In this document: positions 43,814 to 51,346 of the stretch, in pieces
How positions within the stretch are numbered: position 1 is the stretch's first letter
Layout of the letters: each line of letters starts with the position of its first letter
NCBI GenBank assembly: GCA_963775935.1
Contig: CAVZKR010000001.1
Location: forward strand, 1-62,727
Direction: 5' to 3'
Length of the DNA: 62,727 bases
DNA from: JBBIPA01 sp963775935
GTDB lineage: Bacteria; Chloroflexota; Dehalococcoidia; GIF9; UBA5629
Position numbers and translations under genes: made by a program
Notes under the pieces: generated by a model
Database searches by the model: none
What the model saw: the letters and a program-made list of their open reading frames with translations, nothing else
Told to the model about the DNA's origin: nothing

Positions 43814-46273
43814 TTAAGCCTTTCCTAGGGCTCTTAGTACCATGGACGGAGTAACTGGAAAGCCCGCGACCCATTTGCCGATAGCATTATAAATAGCCGG
43901 AGCGATAAGCGCCGGGACTACAGTAGCTATGTCTTCACCGATTCCGACAACACCATATGGACCATATCCCATTCCTGTTTCCACCAGGAGAGTATCGATG
44001 GGTCCAATATCCAGCATTGTTGGGAATTTATAATTCAGTAGGTTTCCATTAAGCATGACACCGGTGTTGGGGTCATGAACTACTTCTTCGCTTCGTCCCC
44101 TGCCGACCGCCATGTAGGTTCCACCGTATTGTTGACCCTCGCAGCCTTCCCAGTTAATAACCTTGCCCACGTCATTAACGTTGACTACATGGACTACCTC
44201 TACTTCCCCGGTTTCGGTATCCACTTCGACTTCCATGAAATGTGCCTGACGACAAAGGCGAGCACGTAAGCCTAAATATGCTCCGCGTTGAACCTGCCAG
44301 GCATATTCAAAAAGAGGAGGAGTAAGACGTACGGGATATGTAATACCTTCCTGACGTGCCAGAACTGGTTCTCCTTTGGCAGGAGTAAGCGGTCCCATTC
44401 CACCTGAAGGCCCGACAAAATCGGCTAGAGTCATTCTATGCTGGGGGTTTGCTTTCTCATAAATTACACTGTCCTTTATATCAAGCTCTTCAGGTTTTTT
44501 CCCGGGAAATGCAGCAGGGAAACTGGTTAACTGCGTTACTCCTCTGGGACTGACAGCTAATTCAAGTATCTTTCTTTTAAGAAGACGGGCACAATTTCTG
44601 ACCGCAAACCCATTAACAGACATGTTTGTCGATGTATCCGGTGTCATAGCGAAGAAGCCAGCATCAATTTGTGCTTTGTAACGGACATCTTCTATCCGCA
44701 TTCCCAGTTCATCTGCAGCAATCTGACAATACGATGTTTCTGCATTTACTCCTATATCAGCACGGCAACCGAATATGGTAGCGGTTCCATCGTTACGTTC
44801 TATCATGATAGCCATTTCGCTTGAACCTGCAGAATCATCCCACTCATGTGTCCAGGCAAAACCCAATCCGTGCATTCTACCGTTCGGAAGCCTTCTTGTT
44901 CCGGGTGCATGCCATTTCTTATCCCAATCAATAGCTGCTTTTCCCTTTTCTACACACTCTCTGAGGCTATCTCTGACGGGGAACCCCTTCTCCGCCTTAT
45001 ACTTGTTCAGCCACTCTATATCGTGCCCTTCAGCGCCGTCGTGTTTTAGTGCAAGTTCAACAGGGTCAAGCCCGAGTTCACCAGCTACATGATTGAATAC
45101 CAGTGTGATACTATGACAGTTCGAGTTCTGCTCGCAACGTGTTGGAACCGTTGGCCCTTTATTTACTTTTACCGATTCAGTTCTGCCATATATATTGGGT
45201 ATTCTGGTGTTATCAATGAGGTGTTTAACCAATCCAAAAACCGGCGCTGCCTGGTTGGTAACGATAGACCTACCCTGTACAGCGGTGATAGTGCCATCCA
45301 GTTTAAAGCCGACTTTATAGTAATACACACCTTCATCCATCTCTCCGCCGTAAAAATCCTCTCTCCTGTTAAATGCCCACTTTACCGGTCTACCTGTTCT
45401 CTTGGCTAAAACAGCAGCACAATAATGCCCTCCCATATTCCAGGACATCTGACTCCATCCTCCAAAACTGGCTCCCTGGTAGGGGCAGTGGATGTCTATT
45501 TTATTCATAGGTATTTCACCAAACCATGAAGCTATTGCACGTTTACATATATGTGGTCTCTGGTGTTTAACCCAGACTTCTGGATATTCACCGTTCCATC
45601 GGAATATGCCGCAGGGCCGTTCTGGTCCAATCCAGGTATTCAGCCCTTGAGTAAACTTGAATTCTATTATCTTGTCGGCCTCGGCAAAACCTTTCTCGAT
45701 ATCGCCCTGCTTTTCGATATGTATATTCTGTTCATCTATATTACCGTTCGGCATCGATTCAGGATTAGCCAGTGGTGCATCAGGTAGCAATGCTTGTTCT
45801 GGATCCAGCACGAAAGGTCGTTCCTCCCACTCGATATCAATCATCTTGAGTGCCAGTTCGGCTATCTCTTCAGTATCGGCAGCTACAAATGCACCTGCCT
45901 CTTCTCCCTGGAAATGGGCTACATTTGGCAGAACCGGCATGGAGGATGGTGCATGACCACCCAGAACCGCTGTGGCAGGTAGCTCAGGGTCATCGTAACG
46001 CAATATAGCTCTGACACCTGGAAATGTTTCAGCTTTACTGGTATCCATATGTACTATTTTTGCATTGGGATATGGGGATGTCAGAAACCTTCCGTGAAGC
46101 ATTCCCGGCAATTCAATATCTATGGTATATTTCGCTGCTCCGCTTGCCTTCTCGTAGCTATCTATTCGGCGAACACCACGTTTGCCAATATTATCGTATT
46201 TTACTAGAGGGTATTTATCGGCTTTTAAATTATCAAAGAGTTCTAGAATTTTTGACATTTCATCGTTAGCCAT
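43814..46273 (-). CDS. xanthine-dehydrogenase-family molybdopterin-binding subunit
   Basis: 819 residues: aldehyde-oxidase N-terminal domain (YEKASGAAKYTIDIELPGML), then the Mo-binding part (FTQGLNTWIGPERPCGIF, YQGASFGGWSQMSWNMG) and GVVGIGEDIATVVPALI, whose Glu is the catalytic base of the family. It is the catalytic subunit of an aldehyde, xanthine-like or aryl-CoA hydroxylase that uses water. It lies five bases downstream of the 2Fe-2S subunit gene and upstream of the FAD subunit, forming the standard small-large-medium cluster. Confidence 0.94.
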   Translation of the reverse strand: MANDEMSKILELFDNLKADKYPLVKYDNIGKRGVRRIDSYEKASGAAKYTIDIELPGMLHGRFLTSPYPNAKIVHMDTSKAETFPGVRAILRYDDPELPATAVLGGHAPSSMPVLPNVAHFQGEEAGAFVAADTEEIAELALKMIDIEWEERPFVLDPEQALLPDAPLANPESMPNGNIDEQNIHIEKQGDIEKGFAEADKIIEFKFTQGLNTWIGPERPCGIFRWNGEYPEVWVKHQRPHICKRAIASWFGEIPMNKIDIHCPYQGASFGGWSQMSWNMGGHYCAAVLAKRTGRPVKWAFNRREDFYGGEMDEGVYYYKVGFKLDGTITAVQGRSIVTNQAAPVFGLVKHLIDNTRIPNIYGRTESVKVNKGPTVPTRCEQNSNCHSITLVFNHVAGELGLDPVELALKHDGAEGHDIEWLNKYKAEKGFPVRDSLRECVEKGKAAIDWDKKWHAPGTRRLPNGRMHGLGFAWTHEWDDSAGSSEMAIMIERNDGTATIFGCRADIGVNAETSYCQIAADELGMRIEDVRYKAQIDAGFFAMTPDTSTNMSVNGFAVRNCARLLKRKILELAVSPRGVTQLTSFPAAFPGKKPEELDIKDSVIYEKANPQHRMTLADFVGPSGGMGPLTPAKGEPVLARQEGITYPVRLTPPLFEYAWQVQRGAYLGLRARLCRQAHFMEVEVDTETGEVEVVHVVNVNDVGKVINWEGCEGQQYGGTYMAVGRGRSEEVVHDPNTGVMLNGNLLNYKFPTMLDIGPIDTLLVETGMGYGPYGVVGIGEDIATVVPALIAPAIYNAIGKWVAGFPVTPSMVLRALGKA

Positions 46274-46278
46274 GAGCC

Positions 46279-46776
46279 TTATCCTCCGCGTAATTTACTG
46301 GCTGCTTCTAACACTGCTGTGACATGTTGAGGATATGTTCCGCATCGACACAGGTTTCCAGCAAGGGCTTCTTTGATTTCATCTACTGTTGGGTTAGCAT
46401 TCTTATCTAACAACGCTTTTGCAGTGACAATAAAGCCGGGTGTGCAGAAGCCACACTGCATACAGCTATGGCTCATATATGCTTCGATGAGTGGGTGTTT
46501 TGCTCTCGCAATTCCCTCTATAGTCTCTATGCTTTTATTATTACATTCTATCGCAAGTGTCATACAGGAAAGAATTGGTCTGCCATCTATAATTACAGCG
46601 CAAGCTCCACAGGCACCCTCTGCACAAAATTCCTTGGTTCCTGTTAATCCCAGTTCATGGTGAAGCACATATTGGAGTGTCCAGTTCGATTGAACATTCA
46701 CTTTATAGGAATCCCCATTCACCACCAGGTTGATTAGTTCTTCCGATAGTAAAACCGTTTTTTCTCGTTGAGCCAT
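46279..46776 (-). CDS. 2Fe-2S subunit of the molybdenum hydroxylase
   Basis: 165 residues. The plant-type 2Fe-2S cluster is CAEGACGACAVIIDGRPILSC; the second cluster is in CMQCGFCTPGF with LCRCGTYPQ, the helical domain. It carries electrons from the Mo site to the FAD subunit. The stop is five bases before the large-subunit start. The order and lengths are normal for the family. Confidence 0.95.
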   Translation of the reverse strand: MAQREKTVLLSEELINLVVNGDSYKVNVQSNWTLQYVLHHELGLTGTKEFCAEGACGACAVIIDGRPILSCMTLAIECNNKSIETIEGIARAKHPLIEAYMSHSCMQCGFCTPGFIVTAKALLDKNANPTVDEIKEALAGNLCRCGTYPQHVTAVLEAASKLRGG

Positions 46777-46884
46777 ATTTACCCCTTTGCTGGATTCTGT
46801 GGGTTTCTTGGTATTTCTACCTTCTAAGTCTTTAATCGTCCTGGTATTATGATTTGCTTCTTACTATGCCATTTGATTAGTAAA

Positions 46885-47703
46885 TTATGTAGTAGCAATG
46901 TTCAAGCTAAATAGAATTGCCTCAAGCACCCCGTTCGCTATAGTACGCATCCTATCACGGATAGAAAAACAAATAGCCCCGTCATTCACAGGGTCTATCT
47001 CAATAAGTTTTGTATTTGCTGGCACTTCTACTTCACTGTGTAATAAGCCACGTAACATACCAGATATTGGTGCTTTCAGATAAATATGATCCAATTTACC
47101 TACTATTTCACCACTATTAATAGAATCGCTAATATGCTTCTCTGTTGAAAATACTCCTGAAGTGGGAGCCCAAATAATTCTCTCTTGTTTCATACCTCCA
47201 ATCTCTATTGGTATCCCGGTGTTTTTCTCAGCTTCTCCCTCCATGATTATCTTGCCCAGATTTCCGTTATTGTTAGACTCAACTACCAGATGGACGTCTC
47301 GACTCGCGAAAAAGCCTGGACCAATGCCAATGACTAGAGGGGCGTCAGTAATTTTACTCTTGGTCTCTTGCTTAAACATGGCGGCATTCACTATCACGTC
47401 TGGCATAATCAGCGGTTTTACAGATAGTTCAGGGTCTATTACTACAGGTATGTTCCCATTTTGCCATATCTGATATATCTGTTTTAACGAAAGAGTTGTC
47501 CGTTCGGCGGTTACCTTTTCAATTATTTTTTTACTATCATAAACCGCTTCAGAAAAGCAGGTACCTCGGCTTATCGATAGAGGACATGGTATTTCAGTAA
47601 TACAAACACGGAAACGGCTGCAATGTAATCGGTGAGCTACAGCGCTACCAACCTCACCACCACCCTTCACTAAAATGATTAAGTCAGATAACTTTCTCAT
47701 CAA
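46885..47703 (-). CDS. yqeB: YqeB-type (EF2563-family) selenium-dependent molybdenum hydroxylase system protein
   Basis: 272 residues with an N-terminal Rossmann-like stretch (IILVKGGGEVGSAVAHRLHC). PLVIGIGPGFFASRDVHLVV and the lipoyl-like ending (LDHIYLKAPISGMLRGLLHS, then VPANTKLIEIDP) characterise the EF2563/YqeB family, found next to selenium-dependent molybdenum hydroxylases. Its biochemical role is unknown but is tied to labile selenium in the Mo cofactor. It follows the three-subunit hydroxylase on the same strand after a 108-base gap. Confidence 0.85.
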   Translation of the reverse strand: MMRKLSDLIILVKGGGEVGSAVAHRLHCSRFRVCITEIPCPLSISRGTCFSEAVYDSKKIIEKVTAERTTLSLKQIYQIWQNGNIPVVIDPELSVKPLIMPDVIVNAAMFKQETKSKITDAPLVIGIGPGFFASRDVHLVVESNNNGNLGKIIMEGEAEKNTGIPIEIGGMKQERIIWAPTSGVFSTEKHISDSINSGEIVGKLDHIYLKAPISGMLRGLLHSEVEVPANTKLIEIDPVNDGAICFSIRDRMRTIANGVLEAILFSLNIATT

Positions 47704-47903
47704 TCATTCTATCTGGGTTAGTGTTGCATTCTATCATAATCTTAGGTTTTATGCATTATTATACAGTGGAAAGCACATTGTTTTTTTGATTCAAAAGAGG
47801 ATTAAAAGTAGCAAAAATCAAATAGTCTAATGGTACTTTGGATTGTATGGAATGATGTAAAAGAGTATGCTTGCTACATCCATCTACATAAAAGAAAACT
47901 AAT

Positions 47904-48479
47904 ATGATTTCGGCGATAATATTGGCGGCTGGCGAAGCCAAGCGTATGGGTAAGCTGAAGCAGCTCTTACCATTGGGGAAATGTACTGTTCTGGAAAAGA
48001 CTATTAAAAATGTAGTAGCCTCCAGAGTAGATGAAACTATTGTCGTGCTCGGCTATCAAGCAGACAAAATAATACCCAAGATAGCAACTACGACGGTGAA
48101 GATTGTGGTGAATCCTCATTACAGTGGTGGGATGAGCACATCTATTATTTCTGGTTTACAAGCAGTAGAAGAAAAGAGTGATGCTATCATGGTGGTTTTA
48201 GCTGACCAGCCATTTATCGATAGCCACATTATCAACCATATTTTAGAAGAATTCGCTAAGCATAGCAAAGGCATTATCATTCCCACCTATGGGGGCAAAC
48301 AAGGTCATCCTGTCATTATCTCTCTGAAATATAAGTCTGAACTTCTTGCTCTTAAAGGTGATATCGGGGCTAGAGAGCTTATTTCCCGCCACTCGGAAGA
48401 TGTGTATTTAGTCAATGTTGATTCTTACGGAATTATTGTGGATATAGATACGAAAGAGGAATACAAGTTACTACGATAA
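47904..48479 (+). CDS. mocA: molybdenum cofactor cytidylyltransferase (MobA-like)
   Basis: 191 residues with the nucleotidyltransferase start SAIILAAGEAKRMGKLKQLL, then GGMSTSIISGLQA and MVVLADQPFIDSHIINHIL (metal-binding DQP). GGKQGHPVIISLKYKSELL and DIGARELISRH complete the MocA pattern. It attaches CMP to molybdopterin to make the cytosine-dinucleotide cofactor used by xanthine-dehydrogenase-type enzymes such as the neighbouring hydroxylase. It is transcribed divergently from yqeB. Confidence 0.9.
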   Translation: MISAIILAAGEAKRMGKLKQLLPLGKCTVLEKTIKNVVASRVDETIVVLGYQADKIIPKIATTTVKIVVNPHYSGGMSTSIISGLQAVEEKSDAIMVVLADQPFIDSHIINHILEEFAKHSKGIIIPTYGGKQGHPVIISLKYKSELLALKGDIGARELISRHSEDVYLVNVDSYGIIVDIDTKEEYKLLR

Positions 48480-48515
48480 AAGTAAATCTGACCTAATAAA
48501 GCAGCACAACGCTAC

Positions 48516-49286
48516 CTATGAGGGAGAGCGGAATACCTTAATAATTTCAGCCATAATGCTGATAGCTATTTCTTCCGGAGTCTCGGCATAGATTTCTAAG
48601 CCGATAGGGGTATGAATTTTATTCAAAATATCCTTTTTCACACCTTTTGCGGTCAGATTATTAAACAGGGTTTTCACCTTGTTTTTGCTGCCTATCATTC
48701 CAATATATCTGGCTGGAGTGCGTATAGCTTCATCTAAAACTCGCTCATCATCATGATGGCTACGGGTAACGATGACTATGTAACTATGTTTATTAATTGT
48801 CATCTGAGAAAAGGCAGTTTCGAAATCTTCTATTATGACGAGGTCAGCCTCAGGAAACCTTTCTTTAGTGGCAAAGTCCTTTCTGTCGTCAATTACCACG
48901 ATGCGAAACCCCAATAATTTGCTGATTTTCGCTAGCATAATTGAAATATGACCCGCACCAAAAATGTAAATCGTAGGCGTTTGTGCTATCGGTTCAACAA
49001 AAATTTCCATTTCACCTCCACAGACCATCCCAGGTTCCTTATCTGGTGACAGGGAGAATAGATGTCTTTGCGGTTTTCCAATTCTGATTGCCTCAATAGC
49101 TATGTTGATTGCCTCAGCTTCCACAATGCCACCGCCAATAGTACCTCTGATGCTGCCATCAGGCCTAACCAACATTTTAGTGGCGACACCTCGTGGGGTG
49201 GAATGACTAGCATTGATAATGGTAACTAAGGCAGCTTCTTGACCAGACTTAATGATTTCTACTATTTCTCGATATACATCCAGCAT
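48516..49286 (-). CDS. XdhC-family molybdenum hydroxylase maturation protein
   Basis: 256 residues. The N-terminal XdhC domain holds VTIINASHSTPRGVATKMLV and GTIGGGIVEAEA; the C-terminal Rossmann domain has IYIFGAGHISIMLAKISKLL, IVVIDDR and ARYIGMIGSKNKV. XdhC proteins bind Mo cofactor, add its terminal sulfido ligand and insert it into xanthine-dehydrogenase-type enzymes. The gene converges with mocA 36 bases away and belongs functionally to the hydroxylase cluster. Confidence 0.92.
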   Translation of the reverse strand: MLDVYREIVEIIKSGQEAALVTIINASHSTPRGVATKMLVRPDGSIRGTIGGGIVEAEAINIAIEAIRIGKPQRHLFSLSPDKEPGMVCGGEMEIFVEPIAQTPTIYIFGAGHISIMLAKISKLLGFRIVVIDDRKDFATKERFPEADLVIIEDFETAFSQMTINKHSYIVIVTRSHHDDERVLDEAIRTPARYIGMIGSKNKVKTLFNNLTAKGVKKDILNKIHTPIGLEIYAETPEEIAISIMAEIIKVFRSPS

Positions 49287-49373
49287 TTTACTATTTCCAA
49301 CCGTACAGTGGTAGCTATTACATGAATTGGAATGAGAGAAACTTAACTATCGCAGGGAAGTGAAAGGATTTGC

Positions 49374-50507
49374 TTAATCCATTTTCTTTGGTATCCAGCC
49401 ACGCTTCTTAACCCACCAAAAGGTTAGCCATGCAGATATAATAGTAGAGCCTATAATAACAGTTAAATACCAGCCGAGGTCGCCAGGCCCCATATTAAAA
49501 GCGGAGTTACCAAATACGGTAGCCAAGGTATTGGGCACCAGCACAGCAGCGCCCAGAACGGTAAAATAGGTCATAATCAATGCCATCCTGTTATTAAGTA
49601 CTTGAAGCTGGTTATTGTAGATTGACTGCAATACTTCCAACCCGGAAGCAAGGACTTCTGAGAGATGTTCTGCGAGAGCAATTTGGCGGTTAACGTCCTC
49701 TGCCAGCAATCCCACTCGATCCAAAATTTGGGGGGTATTAGTAAGCAATTCGGCATCACCATAGCGTACGTCATGGAGAACGTCGACTGTTTCCCAGAGC
49801 GCATTGAGGTAGGTAATAAGAGCATGTTTCATACCATAGATTTGTGGAGCCAATTGATTGCGTGGTGTCTCCGGGTCCATAAGTTTTTTATTCAATTCAT
49901 CGCCTTGTTCTTCAATCTGGCGCAGGTGCTCAAAATTGCGGTCATTATTCTGGTCGATAATTCGTATTAACAGAAGGGTTAATTTATCTTCAGCGGATAC
50001 TTCTGCAGGTATTTTTTGTAGTATTCTATTTGAATATCTCCGCAAGCGACTGAACCTTCTATCTACTTCCATCGAGTGGATGGTCAGGATAAAGTTATTT
50101 CTTAGAAACATTAGAGTAGCATAAGCATGAACGTCTGGTTGTTCATAGGCTCTTATTTGGATTGATGGTAGCTTGATACCCATCTCAATATCCAGGTCTT
50201 CATATAGTAGATGTGATTCTCCACTCAATGACGAGACAAGCTGGTCACTGAAACCAAGCTGGGTAGCGACAAGACGAGCGTCTTTTTCGAAATCCTTGTG
50301 GGCAGTTCGATAGTCTATCCAGGCTATAATTGTATTCTGAAGAATTCCAAGAAATCGAACTGGTGAATCAGCGTCGTCCATAAAGACGCTGCCATCATGG
50401 CAGATAGCAACACAAAACCACCGCTTTTCAAAATTTTCGGCTCCGTTTGCTATAACATCGGTTTCACTTTTCCATTTGAGGTCCTGTGCTTTTTCGGTAG
50501 AAGCCAT
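49374..50507 (-). CDS. CorA-like metal transporter family protein
   Basis: 377 residues: a soluble N-terminal half, a long helical stalk (IIDQNNDRNFEHLRQIEEQG, LLAEDVNRQIALAEHLSEVL) and two C-terminal membrane helices. Between them lies FGNSAFNMGPGDLGWYL, a loop resembling the CorA pore loop but lacking the canonical GMN as such. The stalk plus two-helix layout fits a CorA-family divalent cation channel or a related protein. Substrate uncertain. Confidence 0.75.
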   Translation of the reverse strand: MASTEKAQDLKWKSETDVIANGAENFEKRWFCVAICHDGSVFMDDADSPVRFLGILQNTIIAWIDYRTAHKDFEKDARLVATQLGFSDQLVSSLSGESHLLYEDLDIEMGIKLPSIQIRAYEQPDVHAYATLMFLRNNFILTIHSMEVDRRFSRLRRYSNRILQKIPAEVSAEDKLTLLLIRIIDQNNDRNFEHLRQIEEQGDELNKKLMDPETPRNQLAPQIYGMKHALITYLNALWETVDVLHDVRYGDAELLTNTPQILDRVGLLAEDVNRQIALAEHLSEVLASGLEVLQSIYNNQLQVLNNRMALIMTYFTVLGAAVLVPNTLATVFGNSAFNMGPGDLGWYLTVIIGSTIISAWLTFWWVKKRGWIPKKMD

Positions 50508-50724
50508 TGAACTATTGTCCTTCGTTTATTTACAATGAGAAGATATCATACTGTTGGTGAATTATGGCAGATGGTAATGTATTAGTCAATAAAGTATTAA
50601 CCTGCCATTGTAACAGGGAGATGGAAGGAAAATTTAAAGATATTAATGAAGGGGTGGCGGGAAATTATTAAACGATTTACGATGGTTTTTGAGGTTGAAA
50701 AAGTTGGCAGATAATTCCTTGCGA

Positions 50725-50913
50725 TTATGTTTTAGAAACAGCAACGATGGCAATTAGTAAACCAATCACCGCGCCGAAAATTGCCCCTGACCAGGGGCTT
50801 GCAGTGATCCCTCAAGTACTGCCAGCACACTTGCCAAAGTAGCCTATTAATCCTCCGACGACAGCCCCTATGATAATACCGAGAGCGTATTTGGCTATCA
50901 AGATAAAAGGCAT
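50725..50913 (-). CDS. predicted selenoprotein: small DUF6132-like membrane protein with in-frame UGA
   Basis: From ATG 50913, 62 codons run to TAA 50725-50727 with a single in-frame TGA at codon 34 (50814-50812). The reading is a membrane helix (ALGIIIGAVVGGLIGYFG), KCAGST-U-GITASPW, then a second helix (GAIFGAVIGLLIAIVAVS). The middle matches the small membrane family with CSSGTCPITSNPW, U replacing the second Cys. A six-bp hairpin with a GGUC loop starts 13 bases after the UGA (see next entry). The reading frame and membrane pattern are kept on both sides of the UGA. The alternative is a nonsense mutation in an ordinary gene. The neighbouring small CCP protein is on the same strand. Confidence 0.72.
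50783..50798 (-). promoter_or_regulatory. bacterial SECIS-like hairpin
   Basis: On the mRNA the six-base stem GCCCCU pairs with AGGGGC around the tetraloop GGUC, the same apical loop as in the E. coli fdhF SECIS. It begins 13 bases after the UGA, and the loop starts at base 23 counted from the U (22 in fdhF as I recall it). The hairpin lies inside the coding sequence, as expected for bacteria. Confidence 0.7.
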
Positions 50914-50919
50914 CTTCAC

Positions 50920-50997
50920 TTAACTCCCCTGGACTAAAAGGTTATTAATTTTCTCTGTTAAGGTATGTTCTGTCAGGAGACCGATAAACCGCTCCAT
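50920..50997 (-). other. possible 25-residue frame between the two small genes
   Basis: An open frame (MERFIGLLTEHTLTEKINN, ending LLVQGS) can start at ATG 50997; the same frame is open upstream to about 51040 without a start codon. AAGGAG touches the ATG, which is too close. It may be a vestige of a longer protein or chance. Confidence 0.25.
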
Positions 50998-51025
50998 CTC
51001 CTTGCCATGGTTGATAATGATAGTG

Positions 51026-51181
51026 TTATATCTCTTCGCTGAGGATTTTACTCTTCAATATTTCCCACTCTGCTGTACTTAAGATGCACAGGTTGCCTTC
51101 CTCACCGATTTCAACATGGTCACTGGATAGCTTTACTACTGGACAACAAGAGCCCTTACTGCATAGTGTAATGGTTTTCAT
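51026..51181 (-). CDS. 51-residue Cys-rich protein with CCPVV motif
   Basis: ATG 51181 after GGGAGGCACG. The sequence starts KTITLCSKGSCCPVVKLSS and has VEIGEEGNLCILSTAEWEIL. Four Cys, three of them in CSKGSCC, suggest metal or thiol chemistry. Similar short proteins with a CCPxV motif and an acidic GEEGN-L segment seem to occur in anaerobes, from memory, without known function. It lies directly upstream of the predicted selenoprotein. Confidence 0.7.
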   Translation of the reverse strand: MKTITLCSKGSCCPVVKLSSDHVEIGEEGNLCILSTAEWEILKSKILSEEI

Positions 51182-51291
51182 CGTGCCTCCCTTTAGTATA
51201 AAAGTATGACTATTCTACGCTGTAGTGTAGATTGTGTATGCGACTTTTGTCTCATCGTCATAGCTCAACCTCAACGAACATGGGAAAACAA

Positions 51292-51323
51292 AAAAGCGAA
51301 GGAATATTAATCCCTTCGCTTTT
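51292..51323 (-). terminator. intrinsic terminator after the HerA-like gene
   Basis: An 11-bp perfect stem (51292-51302 with 51313-51323) followed on the minus strand by TTTTTTG-TTTT. It closes the 51347-53791 gene. Confidence 0.9.
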
Positions 51324-51346
51324 GACATGCTAGCAAATTGTTTTGC

